Shown in pieces: positions 1 through 8,074 of a DNA stretch of 64,000 bases. Each line of letters opens with the position of its first letter. Position 1 is the first letter of the stretch. The translations under genes and the position numbers were made by a program. Under the pieces are notes generated by a model that saw nothing but the letters and a program-made list of their open reading frames with translations, searched no databases and had not been told where the DNA came from. The DNA comes from a bacterium. Lineage in GTDB: Bacteria > Bacteroidota > Bacteroidia > Bacteroidales > Muribaculaceae. Location: NCBI GenBank assembly GCA_004561555.1, contig SFVH01000002.1, positions 21,203-85,202 on the forward strand, written 5' to 3'.

Positions 1-1
1 T

Positions 2-370
2 GTGAGTGGGGTGAATGTGGTGAATTGGCCCATGGGACGAGTGATGATGTCGTATTATGCCTCAGCATATGTGAGGATTATTACCGGAATGAAGGTGCGC
101 GACACCACTGCCGGATTCGTGTGCTATCGCCGAGAGGTGCTTGAAGCAATCGATTTGGACAGCATCCGTTTTAAGGGTTATGCTTTTCAGATTGAAATGA
201 AATACACTGCCTACAAAATGGGATTCAAGATTAAGGAAGTGCCTATTGTGTTTGTCAATCGTGTGCTTGGCACAAGTAAAATGAATAGCAGCATCTTCGG
301 TGAGGCGGTGTTTGGAGTGTTGCAGTTGCGCTTAGGTAGCTGGTTTAAGCCTTATAAAAAAGTGAAGTGA
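2..370 (+). CDS. Family 2 glycosyltransferase, polyprenol-phosphate mannosyltransferase type (C-terminal part)
   Basis: The reading frame is open from the window edge, so only the last about 122 residues are present and the true start lies outside. The pattern of an aromatic-rich stretch, then TTAGFVCYRREVL and a run of basic residues near the end, is typical of the GT2 enzymes related to dolichol-phosphate mannose synthase, which transfer mannose from GDP-mannose to polyprenyl phosphate at the cytoplasmic face of the inner membrane. The catalytic DXD region is not in the window. The gene is followed after 27 bases by dihydroorotase on the same strand, a pairing I recall from other Bacteroidales. 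The exact acceptor lipid cannot be read from this fragment. Confidence 0.8.
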   Translation: MSGVNVVNWPMGRVMMSYYASAYVRIITGMKVRDTTAGFVCYRREVLEAIDLDSIRFKGYAFQIEMKYTAYKMGFKIKEVPIVFVNRVLGTSKMNSSIFGEAVFGVLQLRLGSWFKPYKKVK

Positions 371-397
371 TTTTTTCTCGCTACAACGCTGTTGCTT

Positions 398-1750
398 ATG
401 ACAAAACGTATAATCTACAATGGAGACATAGCCAACGAGGGAAAGGTGGCTCGAGGATATGTGGTAATCGATGATGATAAGATTGCCGCAGTGGGCGAGG
501 GCGCTCCGTCGTCGGGATTGTTGGCTGAATGTGATGAGAAAGAAGATGTCGATGGTGCTTTAGTGATGCCCGGCGTTATCGATGACCAGGTGCATTTCCG
601 CGACCCGGGGCTTACTCACAAGGCTGATATCTCTACCGAGTCGGCAGCTGCGGTGGCTGGAGGTGTCACTTCATATATGGATATGCCCAACACCATCCCA
701 CCGACTACTACGCTCGCCGCGTTGGAAGCAAAAAATCGGCGCGCCTCGGAGGTGTCGCTTGCCAATTACGGCTTTTTCATTGGTGCCACCAATGAGAATA
801 TCTCTACGTTGCAAGCCGTGGACTATTCTTACACTCCCGGAGTGAAGCTCTTCTTGGGAGCTTCCACCGGAAACATGCTTGTCAACGAACGCGATGCTTT
901 GCGTGCAATTTTTGCGGAAGTGCCGGCAATAATTGCCATCCATTCGGAAGACGAAGCACTCATACGCCGCAACCGTGATTTCTATGTGAAGAAATACGGC
1001 GACGAGTTGCCGGTGAAATTTCATCCTTTGATACGCAGCACCGAGGTGTGCTACAAGTCGACCGCTCGCGCTGTGGAATGGGCGGAAAAGTATGGCACTC
1101 GCCTACATGTGCTCCATGTGTCAACGGCGCGCGAACTTGAATTGTTTAGCAACGCACCGCTGGCTCAAAAGCGCATCACCTCGGAGGTGTGTGTCCACCA
1201 TTTGTGGTTTTCCGACGAAGACTATGCTCGCCTGGGTAATCTGATAAAGTGGAATCCTGCCGTAAAGACGTGGGACGACCGCGCCGCATTGCGCACCGCT
1301 TTGGAGCGCGACTATATCGATATTGTCGCCACCGACCATGCGCCACATCTGCTGAGTGAGAAGCAAGGCAGCTGCTTGAAAGCCGCTTCCGGCGGTCCGC
1401 TGGTGCAACATTCGCTGTTGGTGATGCTCGAATTGGTGGATAAGGGAGTGTTTACTCTCGACACTGTGGTGAGAAAGATGTGTCATGCCCCTGCCGATTT
1501 GTTTGGCGTGGTGAAGCGAGGATATTTGCGTGAGGGATATTATGCGGACATTGTTGTGGTAGATAGAAATGTGCCGTTTGCCGTACGTTCGGAAAATATT
1601 CTGACGAAGTGCGGGTGGTCGCCTTTTGAGGGATACACCTTCCGCAACTCCATACGTCAGACCTATGTCAATGGGCAGCTCGCCTACAATCAAGGCTCGA
1701 TAAATAGTGTGGTGAGAGGGCGCCGGTTGAAGTTTAATAATTCAAAATAA
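398..1750 (+). CDS. pyrC: Dihydroorotase
   Basis: Amidohydrolase of pyrimidine biosynthesis that interconverts carbamoyl-aspartate and dihydroorotate; cytoplasmic, 450 residues. The start is the ATG at 398; an in-frame TTG at 392 is less likely. The N-terminal metal-binding motif reads DDQVHFRDPG (residues 62-71), so the first histidine of the usual HxH is glutamine 64 while H66 is kept. Further signatures are a MDMPNT segment, NPAVKTWDDR and ATDHAPH (D313, H314, H317), which supply metal ligands and the catalytic aspartate. The glutamine form is, as far as I recall, shared by other Bacteroidales dihydroorotases, so it probably marks a lineage rather than a dead enzyme. The calcium ATPase gene follows after 3 bases, suggesting co-transcription. 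Confidence 0.92.
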   Translation: MTKRIIYNGDIANEGKVARGYVVIDDDKIAAVGEGAPSSGLLAECDEKEDVDGALVMPGVIDDQVHFRDPGLTHKADISTESAAAVAGGVTSYMDMPNTIPPTTTLAALEAKNRRASEVSLANYGFFIGATNENISTLQAVDYSYTPGVKLFLGASTGNMLVNERDALRAIFAEVPAIIAIHSEDEALIRRNRDFYVKKYGDELPVKFHPLIRSTEVCYKSTARAVEWAEKYGTRLHVLHVSTARELELFSNAPLAQKRITSEVCVHHLWFSDEDYARLGNLIKWNPAVKTWDDRAALRTALERDYIDIVATDHAPHLLSEKQGSCLKAASGGPLVQHSLLVMLELVDKGVFTLDTVVRKMCHAPADLFGVVKRGYLREGYYADIVVVDRNVPFAVRSENILTKCGWSPFEGYTFRNSIRQTYVNGQLAYNQGSINSVVRGRRLKFNNSK

Positions 1751-1753
1751 GTA

Positions 1754-4468
1754 ATGAATACAGAAGAAATAAAAGGGCTTACTTCCGCTGAAGTTGAGCA
1801 AAGTCGCAAGAAGTGGGGGGAGAATGTGCTCACGCCTCCGACAAAGCCGTCAGTGTGGAGACAATTTTTAGAAAAATTAGACGACCCCATGATAAAAATT
1901 CTGCTCGTGGCATTGTTGCTCTCGGTGGGCATTGCGTGCTATGAGGTGTGGGGTGTGGGAGAGTCGGCAGAGGCGTTTTTTGAGCCCGCCGGCATATTTT
2001 TAGCCATTATCCTTGCCACCGGCATCGGTTTTGTGCTTGAGCTTAATGCAAATAAGAAATTTGAGATGCTCAGCCGTATGAACGATGAAGTGCCTGTCAC
2101 GGTGGTGAGAAACGGCGGAGCCACACAGGTGATGCGTAGCGAAGTGGTGGTGGGAGATGTGGTGGTGCTATCCACCGGCGATGAGGTGCCTGCCGACGGT
2201 ATTCTCATCGATAGTGTGTCGCTTTCCATTAATGAGAGCACGCTCACCGGCGAACCCGTAATCAAAAAGACACATATCGAGGCTGACTTTAAAAGCGATG
2301 CCACCTATCCGTCTAATCGTGCTTTACGAGGCACTACAGTGACTGAGGGGCATGGCGTGATGGTGGTGGATGCCGTGGGCGATGCCACTGAATATGGCAA
2401 GGTGTATGAAGCAGCTCAAATCGACACGGGCGTGAAAACACCTCTCACCTTGCAGTTGGAGCGCCTCGGCAGATTGGTGAGCTATGCCAGTTATACGATA
2501 GGTGTGCTCATCCTTTTGGGCAGGTTGCTGCTTTTCGACTACAGCCAGGGACTGATGACGGTGGAGTTTGTGGATTATCTTCTCACCTCGTTTATGCTTG
2601 CTGTCACCCTGATAGTTGTGTCGGTGCCCGAAGGCTTACCGATGAGCGTCACCCTCAGCCTTGCGCTGAGCATGCGCCGTATGCTTGCCACCAACAATCT
2701 TGTGCGCAAGATGCACGCTTGCGAAACGATGGGCGCCACAACGGTGATTTGCACCGATAAGACCGGCACGCTTACGCAAAATCAGATGCGAGTGTATCGC
2801 ACCAACTTCGATGCTTTGGGCAACAGTCAGCAGCTCGACATTAAGCAGCCGCAGTCGGCACTCCTTGCCGAAGCCGTTGCCGTCAACTCCACGGCGTTGC
2901 TCGACCGAAGCGGCGACCGTCCGACGGTGTTAGGCAACCCTACCGAGGGCGCATTGTTGCTGTGGCTCGACGGCTTTGGCATCGATTTCCTGCCTATGCG
3001 CAAGGGAGCCGAGGTGGTGGAGCAGCTACCGTTTTCCACAATGCGTAAGTTTATGGCAACTGTGGTGAGTAGCCAAGTGATAAAAGGGAAAAAGGTGGTG
3101 TATGTCAAAGGTGCACCGGAGATTGTGATGGAGCGCTGCCGCCATTTTGGCGAGGGTGTGACTAAAGAAGCATTGAGGGAGCAACTCCTCGAGTATCAGC
3201 ATAAAGCGATGCGTACGCTCGGGTTCGCTTATCAAGTGGTGGAAGGCGATGCCAAGATGATTGACGATAGCAACTTGCTTGCCGACGACCTTACATTTAT
3301 GGGGATTGTGGCTATTGCCGACCCAGTGCGTAGCGATGTGCCTGCTGCTGTGAAGAGTTGTCTTGATGCCGGAATAAAGATTAAGATTGTGACCGGCGAC
3401 ACTCCCGGCACTGCCACCGAGATAGCCCGTCAGATAGGGTTGTGGCACGATGATGAAGACACTTCGGAGAACATCATTATCGGTCCTGACTTTGCGGCTC
3501 TCAGCGATGAAGAAGCCGCTGCCGCCGCCAAGCGAATAAAGATAATGTCGCGTGCGCGACCCACCGACAAGTCGCGACTGGTCAATCTGTTGCAAAAGCA
3601 AGATGAAGTGGTGGCGGTGACCGGCGACGGCACCAACGATGCACCCGCTCTCAACGCCGCTCAAGTGGGGCTGTCGATGGGCGACGGCACTTCGGTGGCC
3701 AAAGAGGCAAGCGACATCACCATTATGGACAATTCGTTTACGAGCATCAACCGCGCCGTAATGTGGGGACGCTCGCTCTATCAAAACATACAGCGGTTTA
3801 TCCTCTTCCAGCTCACCGTAAACCTTGTGGCTTGTTTGATTGTGCTCATCGGTGCTTTTACAGGCACTCAGTCGCCGTTGACGGTCACGCAGATGCTTTG
3901 GGTAAACCTTATCATGGACTCCTTTGCCGCCCTTGCCTTGGCATCGTTGCCACCCACGGAAGCCGTGATGCGCAACAAGCCTCGGCACATCAACGATTTT
4001 ATCATCAATCGCGGCATGACTCGTGGCATCATAGGCACGGGATTGGTGTTTGTGGCTGTGCTTTTCGGCTTGATGCAGTATTTCCGCCATGTCGATTTGC
4101 CGCTATCGGAGTTTTCCGTGAGTGAATATTTTAGCGGTTATTTCGACTTCAGCGATGGGAAAATCACGGGCTATGATTTGACTTTGTTTTTTACTTTCTT
4201 TGTGTTTATTCAGTTTTGGAATTTGTTTAACGCCAAGAGTTTCGAGAGTCCGTCGTCGGGCTTCAGCCGTCTGCGCCAAAGCAAGGTGTTTGTCGCCACG
4301 GCATTGGTGATTGTCGTAGGGCAATATCTCATCGTGACCCTCGGTGGGAAGATGTTTAGTGTTGAGCCTTTGTCGTGGACCGATTGGCTGATACTCTTTG
4401 TTGCATCTTCGGTAGTGGTGTGGATCGGAGAACTCCTCCACTTTGTGAAACGGCTGGTAAACAAGTAG
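1754..4468 (+). CDS. Calcium-translocating P-type ATPase, PMCA type
   Basis: Inner-membrane cation pump of 904 residues, the normal length for a type IIB P-ATPase. The actuator domain carries TGEP (about residue 177), the phosphorylation site DKTGTLT has its aspartate at 335, and the hinge reads TGDGTNDAPALN. M4 has VPEGLPMSV and M6 has NLIMDSFAALALA, the arrangement of PMCA-type calcium pumps with a single calcium site, so calcium export driven by ATP is the best assignment. About ten hydrophobic segments flank the soluble domains. No calmodulin-type extension is present. It lies 3 bases after pyrC and 12 bases before rlmN in a tight co-directional run. Another divalent cation as substrate is possible but less likely. 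Confidence 0.9.
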   Translation: MNTEEIKGLTSAEVEQSRKKWGENVLTPPTKPSVWRQFLEKLDDPMIKILLVALLLSVGIACYEVWGVGESAEAFFEPAGIFLAIILATGIGFVLELNANKKFEMLSRMNDEVPVTVVRNGGATQVMRSEVVVGDVVVLSTGDEVPADGILIDSVSLSINESTLTGEPVIKKTHIEADFKSDATYPSNRALRGTTVTEGHGVMVVDAVGDATEYGKVYEAAQIDTGVKTPLTLQLERLGRLVSYASYTIGVLILLGRLLLFDYSQGLMTVEFVDYLLTSFMLAVTLIVVSVPEGLPMSVTLSLALSMRRMLATNNLVRKMHACETMGATTVICTDKTGTLTQNQMRVYRTNFDALGNSQQLDIKQPQSALLAEAVAVNSTALLDRSGDRPTVLGNPTEGALLLWLDGFGIDFLPMRKGAEVVEQLPFSTMRKFMATVVSSQVIKGKKVVYVKGAPEIVMERCRHFGEGVTKEALREQLLEYQHKAMRTLGFAYQVVEGDAKMIDDSNLLADDLTFMGIVAIADPVRSDVPAAVKSCLDAGIKIKIVTGDTPGTATEIARQIGLWHDDEDTSENIIIGPDFAALSDEEAAAAAKRIKIMSRARPTDKSRLVNLLQKQDEVVAVTGDGTNDAPALNAAQVGLSMGDGTSVAKEASDITIMDNSFTSINRAVMWGRSLYQNIQRFILFQLTVNLVACLIVLIGAFTGTQSPLTVTQMLWVNLIMDSFAALALASLPPTEAVMRNKPRHINDFIINRGMTRGIIGTGLVFVAVLFGLMQYFRHVDLPLSEFSVSEYFSGYFDFSDGKITGYDLTLFFTFFVFIQFWNLFNAKSFESPSSGFSRLRQSKVFVATALVIVVGQYLIVTLGGKMFSVEPLSWTDWLILFVASSVVVWIGELLHFVKRLVNK

Positions 4469-4480
4469 ATAAGTTTTGAT

Positions 4481-5518
4481 ATGTTAGACAAAAAACCATT
4501 GTTGGGAATGAACCCTTCGCAGCTGGCGGAGGTGGTGGAAGCGATGAGGATGCCGCGATTCACGGCATCGCAGATTGCAAAATGGCTTTATGAGAAACGC
4601 GCCGTTTCCATCGATGAGATGACAAACCTCTCTAAAGATAATCGTCGCCGTTTGGCTGAACAGTATGTTGTGGGGAGAGAAGCTCCCGCCGGGGAGATGC
4701 GTAGCAGTGACGGTACGGTGAAATACCTCTTTCGAGCCTATGGAGGTAAGATGATTGAAAGTGTGTATATCCCCGACGGCGACCGAGCCACGCTTTGTGT
4801 GTCGTCGCAAGTGGGCTGTAAGATGAATTGCAGCTTCTGCGCCACCGGAAAGCAGGGTTTCCACGGCAATTTGTCGGCGGCGGAAATCATCAATCAGATT
4901 TTCAGCATCCCCGAGTCGGAAACACTCACCAATATCGTGTTTATGGGTATGGGCGAGCCTATGGACAACCTGTCGGAGGTGCTTAAAGCTGTCGATGTGC
5001 TTACTGCAAAGTGGGGGCTGGCATGGAGCCCGAAGCGCGTCACCGTGTCGTCGATAGGCAAACTTGCCGAACTTCAGCAACTTGTGGAAAAGACCGATGT
5101 GCATATAGCCATCAGTGTCCATTCGCCCTATCATCAGGAGCGTGAGAAACTGATGCCGGTGGAGAAGGCTTATCCGGTGAAGAAGGTGATGGAGCTGTTG
5201 GCTCACTATGACTTCTCTCACCAGCGGCGCTTGTCGGTGGAATATATCTGTTTCAGCGGTTTAAACGACGACGACGCTCACGCCGTGGCATTGTCAAAAC
5301 TCCTCGCAGGATTGAAGGTGAGGGTTAATCTCATTCGCTTTCATGCCATCCCGGGAGCAAGCCTTCGCAGCTCCGACGAGGAGAGAATGGAGGCTTTTCG
5401 CGACCGACTAAATGCTTGCGGCATCACTTGCACCATCCGTCGTTCGCGAGGCGAAGACATTATGGCGGCTTGCGGGATGCTTGCCGGCAAACATCTGAAA
5501 GAAACAAATAAAGACTAA
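4481..5518 (+). CDS. rlmN: 23S rRNA (adenine-2503-C2) / tRNA methyltransferase RlmN
   Basis: Radical SAM enzyme of 345 residues that methylates C2 of A2503 in the ribosomal peptidyl-transferase centre and of A37 in some tRNAs. The cluster motif is C113-x3-C117-x2-C120 within QVGCKMNCSFCATGKQG. The two additional catalytic cysteines fit C106 and C331 (in MAACGM). The N-terminal accessory domain and the FMGMGEPMDN motif are also present. The ATG at 4481 follows the ATPase stop by 12 bases, and the endonuclease gene begins 9 bases after the rlmN stop, so these genes look like one transcript. Confidence 0.95.
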   Translation: MLDKKPLLGMNPSQLAEVVEAMRMPRFTASQIAKWLYEKRAVSIDEMTNLSKDNRRRLAEQYVVGREAPAGEMRSSDGTVKYLFRAYGGKMIESVYIPDGDRATLCVSSQVGCKMNCSFCATGKQGFHGNLSAAEIINQIFSIPESETLTNIVFMGMGEPMDNLSEVLKAVDVLTAKWGLAWSPKRVTVSSIGKLAELQQLVEKTDVHIAISVHSPYHQEREKLMPVEKAYPVKKVMELLAHYDFSHQRRLSVEYICFSGLNDDDAHAVALSKLLAGLKVRVNLIRFHAIPGASLRSSDEERMEAFRDRLNACGITCTIRRSRGEDIMAACGMLAGKHLKETNKD

Positions 5519-5527
5519 CATATAATT

Positions 5528-7945
5528 ATGAGAAAATTCTGTTTTTATCTACGCCTGCTTTTTTTGGCGTTAGGGCTGTCGGCATTGTCAGCGATGGCTC
5601 AAGCTCCCAACGGTTACTACAAGAGTGCCGAGGGATTGAAACAAAAAGCGTTGTTGGCTAAACTCTGCGACATCGTGGGACCACACACCGTAGTGTCGTA
5701 CGATGGTCTCTGGGAGGTGTTTGAGGAGTCGGATGTGCGTCCCGGCACCAACTATTATTGGGATATGTACTCCACTTCAAAATATCCTCTCGGACAAAAG
5801 AAGTGTGGCTCCGCCTCCAAGGTCGGCGATTGTGTCAACCGCGAACACTCCTTCCCAAAAAGTTGGTTTGGCGGCTCAAGACCTATGTATAGCGATGCTT
5901 TCCACCTTTATCCCACTGACGGTAGGGTAAACAATCAGCGCAGTAACTATCCTTTCGGTGAGTGTGCCAACGGCACCACATTGCCGTCGGCAAACGGTGT
6001 GGACGCTCTGGGTCGTCTCGGCTCTTCTACTTTCCCGGGCTATAGCGGCAAGGTGTTTGAGCCGGTAGACGAATATAAGGGCGACTTCGCTCGTTCGTAT
6101 TTCTACATGGCGGCGGCATACAACGACAAGATTGCCGGATGGAGCAGTCCGATGCTTGCCGGCAACAACTATCCTTGCTACACCACCTGGGCTATCAATC
6201 TCCTTTTGAAATGGAATGAGCAAGACCCCGTGAGTGATAAGGAGATAGCCCGTAATAATGTCATCTATAAGTATCAGAAAAACCGCAACCCGTTTATCGA
6301 CTATCCTGAACTCGCCGATTACATTTGGGGCGACAGGCAATCGGAAGCATGGACTCCCGGAGGTGTAGTTGCTCCCAAGATTATTTCGCCCTATAACGGC
6401 GATAACTATGATATGGGTATCACCACAACCTCCCGCACGCTCTCCAAGCAAATAAGTGTGTCGGCACAAGGCTTGACACAGCCGCTCACCGTAGGCATCA
6501 GTGGCACGGGCTTCTCTTGCACGGTGGCTACCATTAGCGCTTCGGCAGCAAATGCAGGCACCACGCTCACCGTGAATTACTCCTCGGCAGTCGAAGCCAC
6601 TTCTCTGGGCACTCTCACGCTTACGAGCAGCGAGGTGTCGTCGACGGTGACTTTCAAAGCACAAGCGGTGACAGGCATCATCGCCAACAAAGCCACCGAC
6701 ATCACCGCCAACTCTTTTGTGGCTAACTGGGTGGATGTGTCGGGCGACGGCTCCAACTATTCGCTCTCCGTGTATCTCGCCGACGGCACTACCTTGCTCC
6801 CGGGATATCCCAAGAGTGTTGCCGCTGCCGCTCAAGCCTATCTTGTGGGCGACCTCGATTATTCTGCAACATATAAGTATCAACTGTCGTCGGCTTCGGG
6901 CTTGACATCCAATGTGGTGAGCGTCACCACTGCCGACCCCGACCGTTGGATTGCATTTAATGTTTCGGGTGATGAGGTGTCGATTTCCGCTCTGCCTAAT
7001 GTGGCATCGCAGCCCTTGGAGATTGAGCTGTTGGCTGAATATGTTGAGGAGCCGCAAATCAATGTGGCAGTGACGGGTGGTTTCGAGCTGAGCCTCGACA
7101 AGTCTACTTGGACTGATGAAATATCGGTAGATACCGAGACGGCTGAAACTATCGGTGCTACCTTCTATCTGCGATTGCCGGCAGTGGTTGCCGGAAGTTA
7201 TAGCGGTGCACTTTCAGCTTTCACTCCCACGCTCGACGGTGCGGAGATAGCTGTGTCGGCTATCGTGCAAGAACCTGTCACTTTCTGTGAAGATTTCGAA
7301 AATCCGGGTGCGGCTCCTTATAGTACATTTGAATATGAGGGCACTGCTTGCCGCTGGAATATGGTGCAATGTGGCATCGCTTCGCGTACTAATGACAAAT
7401 TTAACGGCACTCAGGGTTTGTGTACCGCCAAGTCTTCCACTGCTTCTTCTTTTGAAATGAAGGAAGACAAGATGGATGGCGCCGGAACTTTGTCGTTTAT
7501 GGCTGCTCCTTATGGTTCCGATACTGACATTAAGTTGGCAGTGAGCTATTCCGTGGATTATGGCTCCACATGGCTCGATTTGACCACCTTCGACATCCCG
7601 GCTTCTACAACGCTTCAAGAGTATTCGGTCAACGTTAATGTATCTCATCCGGTGCGTTTCCGTTTCGTCAGAGAGTCAGGCTCTCGTTTGAATATCGATG
7701 ACATCACCATCACCTCAATGGCTTCATCAAAGAATTGTTTGAACTACGAAGGCGGCTGGGATGCTTATGCCGTCGACCATCGCTTGCGCATCGACACAGA
7801 CGAGCCACGCACGGTGGCAATCTACACCGTCGATGCCCTGGAGGTGATGACCATTGACGTGACAGCAACCGCTATTGTCGACCTCCCCGCAGGCTATTAC
7901 ATTGTGGTGAGTGGCAATGACGCCCATAAGGTGGCAATAAGATAA
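5528..7945 (+). CDS. Secreted endonuclease I family nuclease with beta-sandwich domains and T9SS-like C-terminus
   Basis: An 805-residue exported protein. Residues 1-25 form a signal peptide ending in AMAQA. The nuclease domain (about 28-275) carries NREHSFPKSWFGG (N104, H107) followed by DAFHLYPTDGRVNNQRSN and YPFGE, the metal-dependent endonuclease I signature (PF04231), so non-specific DNA or RNA cleavage outside the cell is the likely activity. The remainder (about 290-730) is serine/threonine/valine-rich and looks like fibronectin III-like and jelly-roll beta-sandwich domains. The last about 70 residues, ending LPAGYYIVVSGNDAHKVAIR, resemble a type IX secretion type A sorting domain. It is the last gene of the run starting upstream of position 1 and is followed by a strong terminator. 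Its likely role is nutrient scavenging or biofilm DNA degradation (inference). Confidence 0.85.
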   Translation: MRKFCFYLRLLFLALGLSALSAMAQAPNGYYKSAEGLKQKALLAKLCDIVGPHTVVSYDGLWEVFEESDVRPGTNYYWDMYSTSKYPLGQKKCGSASKVGDCVNREHSFPKSWFGGSRPMYSDAFHLYPTDGRVNNQRSNYPFGECANGTTLPSANGVDALGRLGSSTFPGYSGKVFEPVDEYKGDFARSYFYMAAAYNDKIAGWSSPMLAGNNYPCYTTWAINLLLKWNEQDPVSDKEIARNNVIYKYQKNRNPFIDYPELADYIWGDRQSEAWTPGGVVAPKIISPYNGDNYDMGITTTSRTLSKQISVSAQGLTQPLTVGISGTGFSCTVATISASAANAGTTLTVNYSSAVEATSLGTLTLTSSEVSSTVTFKAQAVTGIIANKATDITANSFVANWVDVSGDGSNYSLSVYLADGTTLLPGYPKSVAAAAQAYLVGDLDYSATYKYQLSSASGLTSNVVSVTTADPDRWIAFNVSGDEVSISALPNVASQPLEIELLAEYVEEPQINVAVTGGFELSLDKSTWTDEISVDTETAETIGATFYLRLPAVVAGSYSGALSAFTPTLDGAEIAVSAIVQEPVTFCEDFENPGAAPYSTFEYEGTACRWNMVQCGIASRTNDKFNGTQGLCTAKSSTASSFEMKEDKMDGAGTLSFMAAPYGSDTDIKLAVSYSVDYGSTWLDLTTFDIPASTTLQEYSVNVNVSHPVRFRFVRESGSRLNIDDITITSMASSKNCLNYEGGWDAYAVDHRLRIDTDEPRTVAIYTVDALEVMTIDVTATAIVDLPAGYYIVVSGNDAHKVAIR

Positions 7946-7967
7946 TGTCTTTTGAACATATTTAATG

Positions 7968-8009
7968 ACGGCTTCGTCCTCTAAATTTGGGGGCGAAGCT
8001 GCTTTTTTT
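7968..8009 (+). terminator. Rho-independent terminator after the endonuclease gene
   Basis: A hairpin with core GCTTCG (7971-7976) pairing to CGAAGC (7994-7999), extended on both sides to about 11 pairs with G-T wobbles and an 11-nt loop, is followed directly by a run of seven T. It separates the upstream operon from the WG-repeat gene. Confidence 0.85.
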
Positions 8010-8017
8010 GTAGATTA

Positions 8018-8049
8018 TTTGGTAGTTATCAATATTATTTCTAAATTTG
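8018..8049 (+). promoter_or_regulatory. Bacteroidetes-type promoter for the WG-repeat gene
   Basis: TTTG at 8018-8021, a 20-base spacer, then TAAATTTG at 8042-8049 is a perfect match to the Bacteroidetes -33/-7 pattern. A start of transcription near 8056 makes the ATG at 8075 the correct translation start and rules out the in-frame TTG at 8054. Confidence 0.8.
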
Positions 8050-8074
8050 GAAATTGAAATCTAACTATAACATT

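Noticed and set aside
3026..4090. Minus-strand frame of 354 codons within the calcium ATPase gene
   Set aside because: Antisense shadow with histidine- and arginine-rich composition and no family features; the plus-strand gene is certain.
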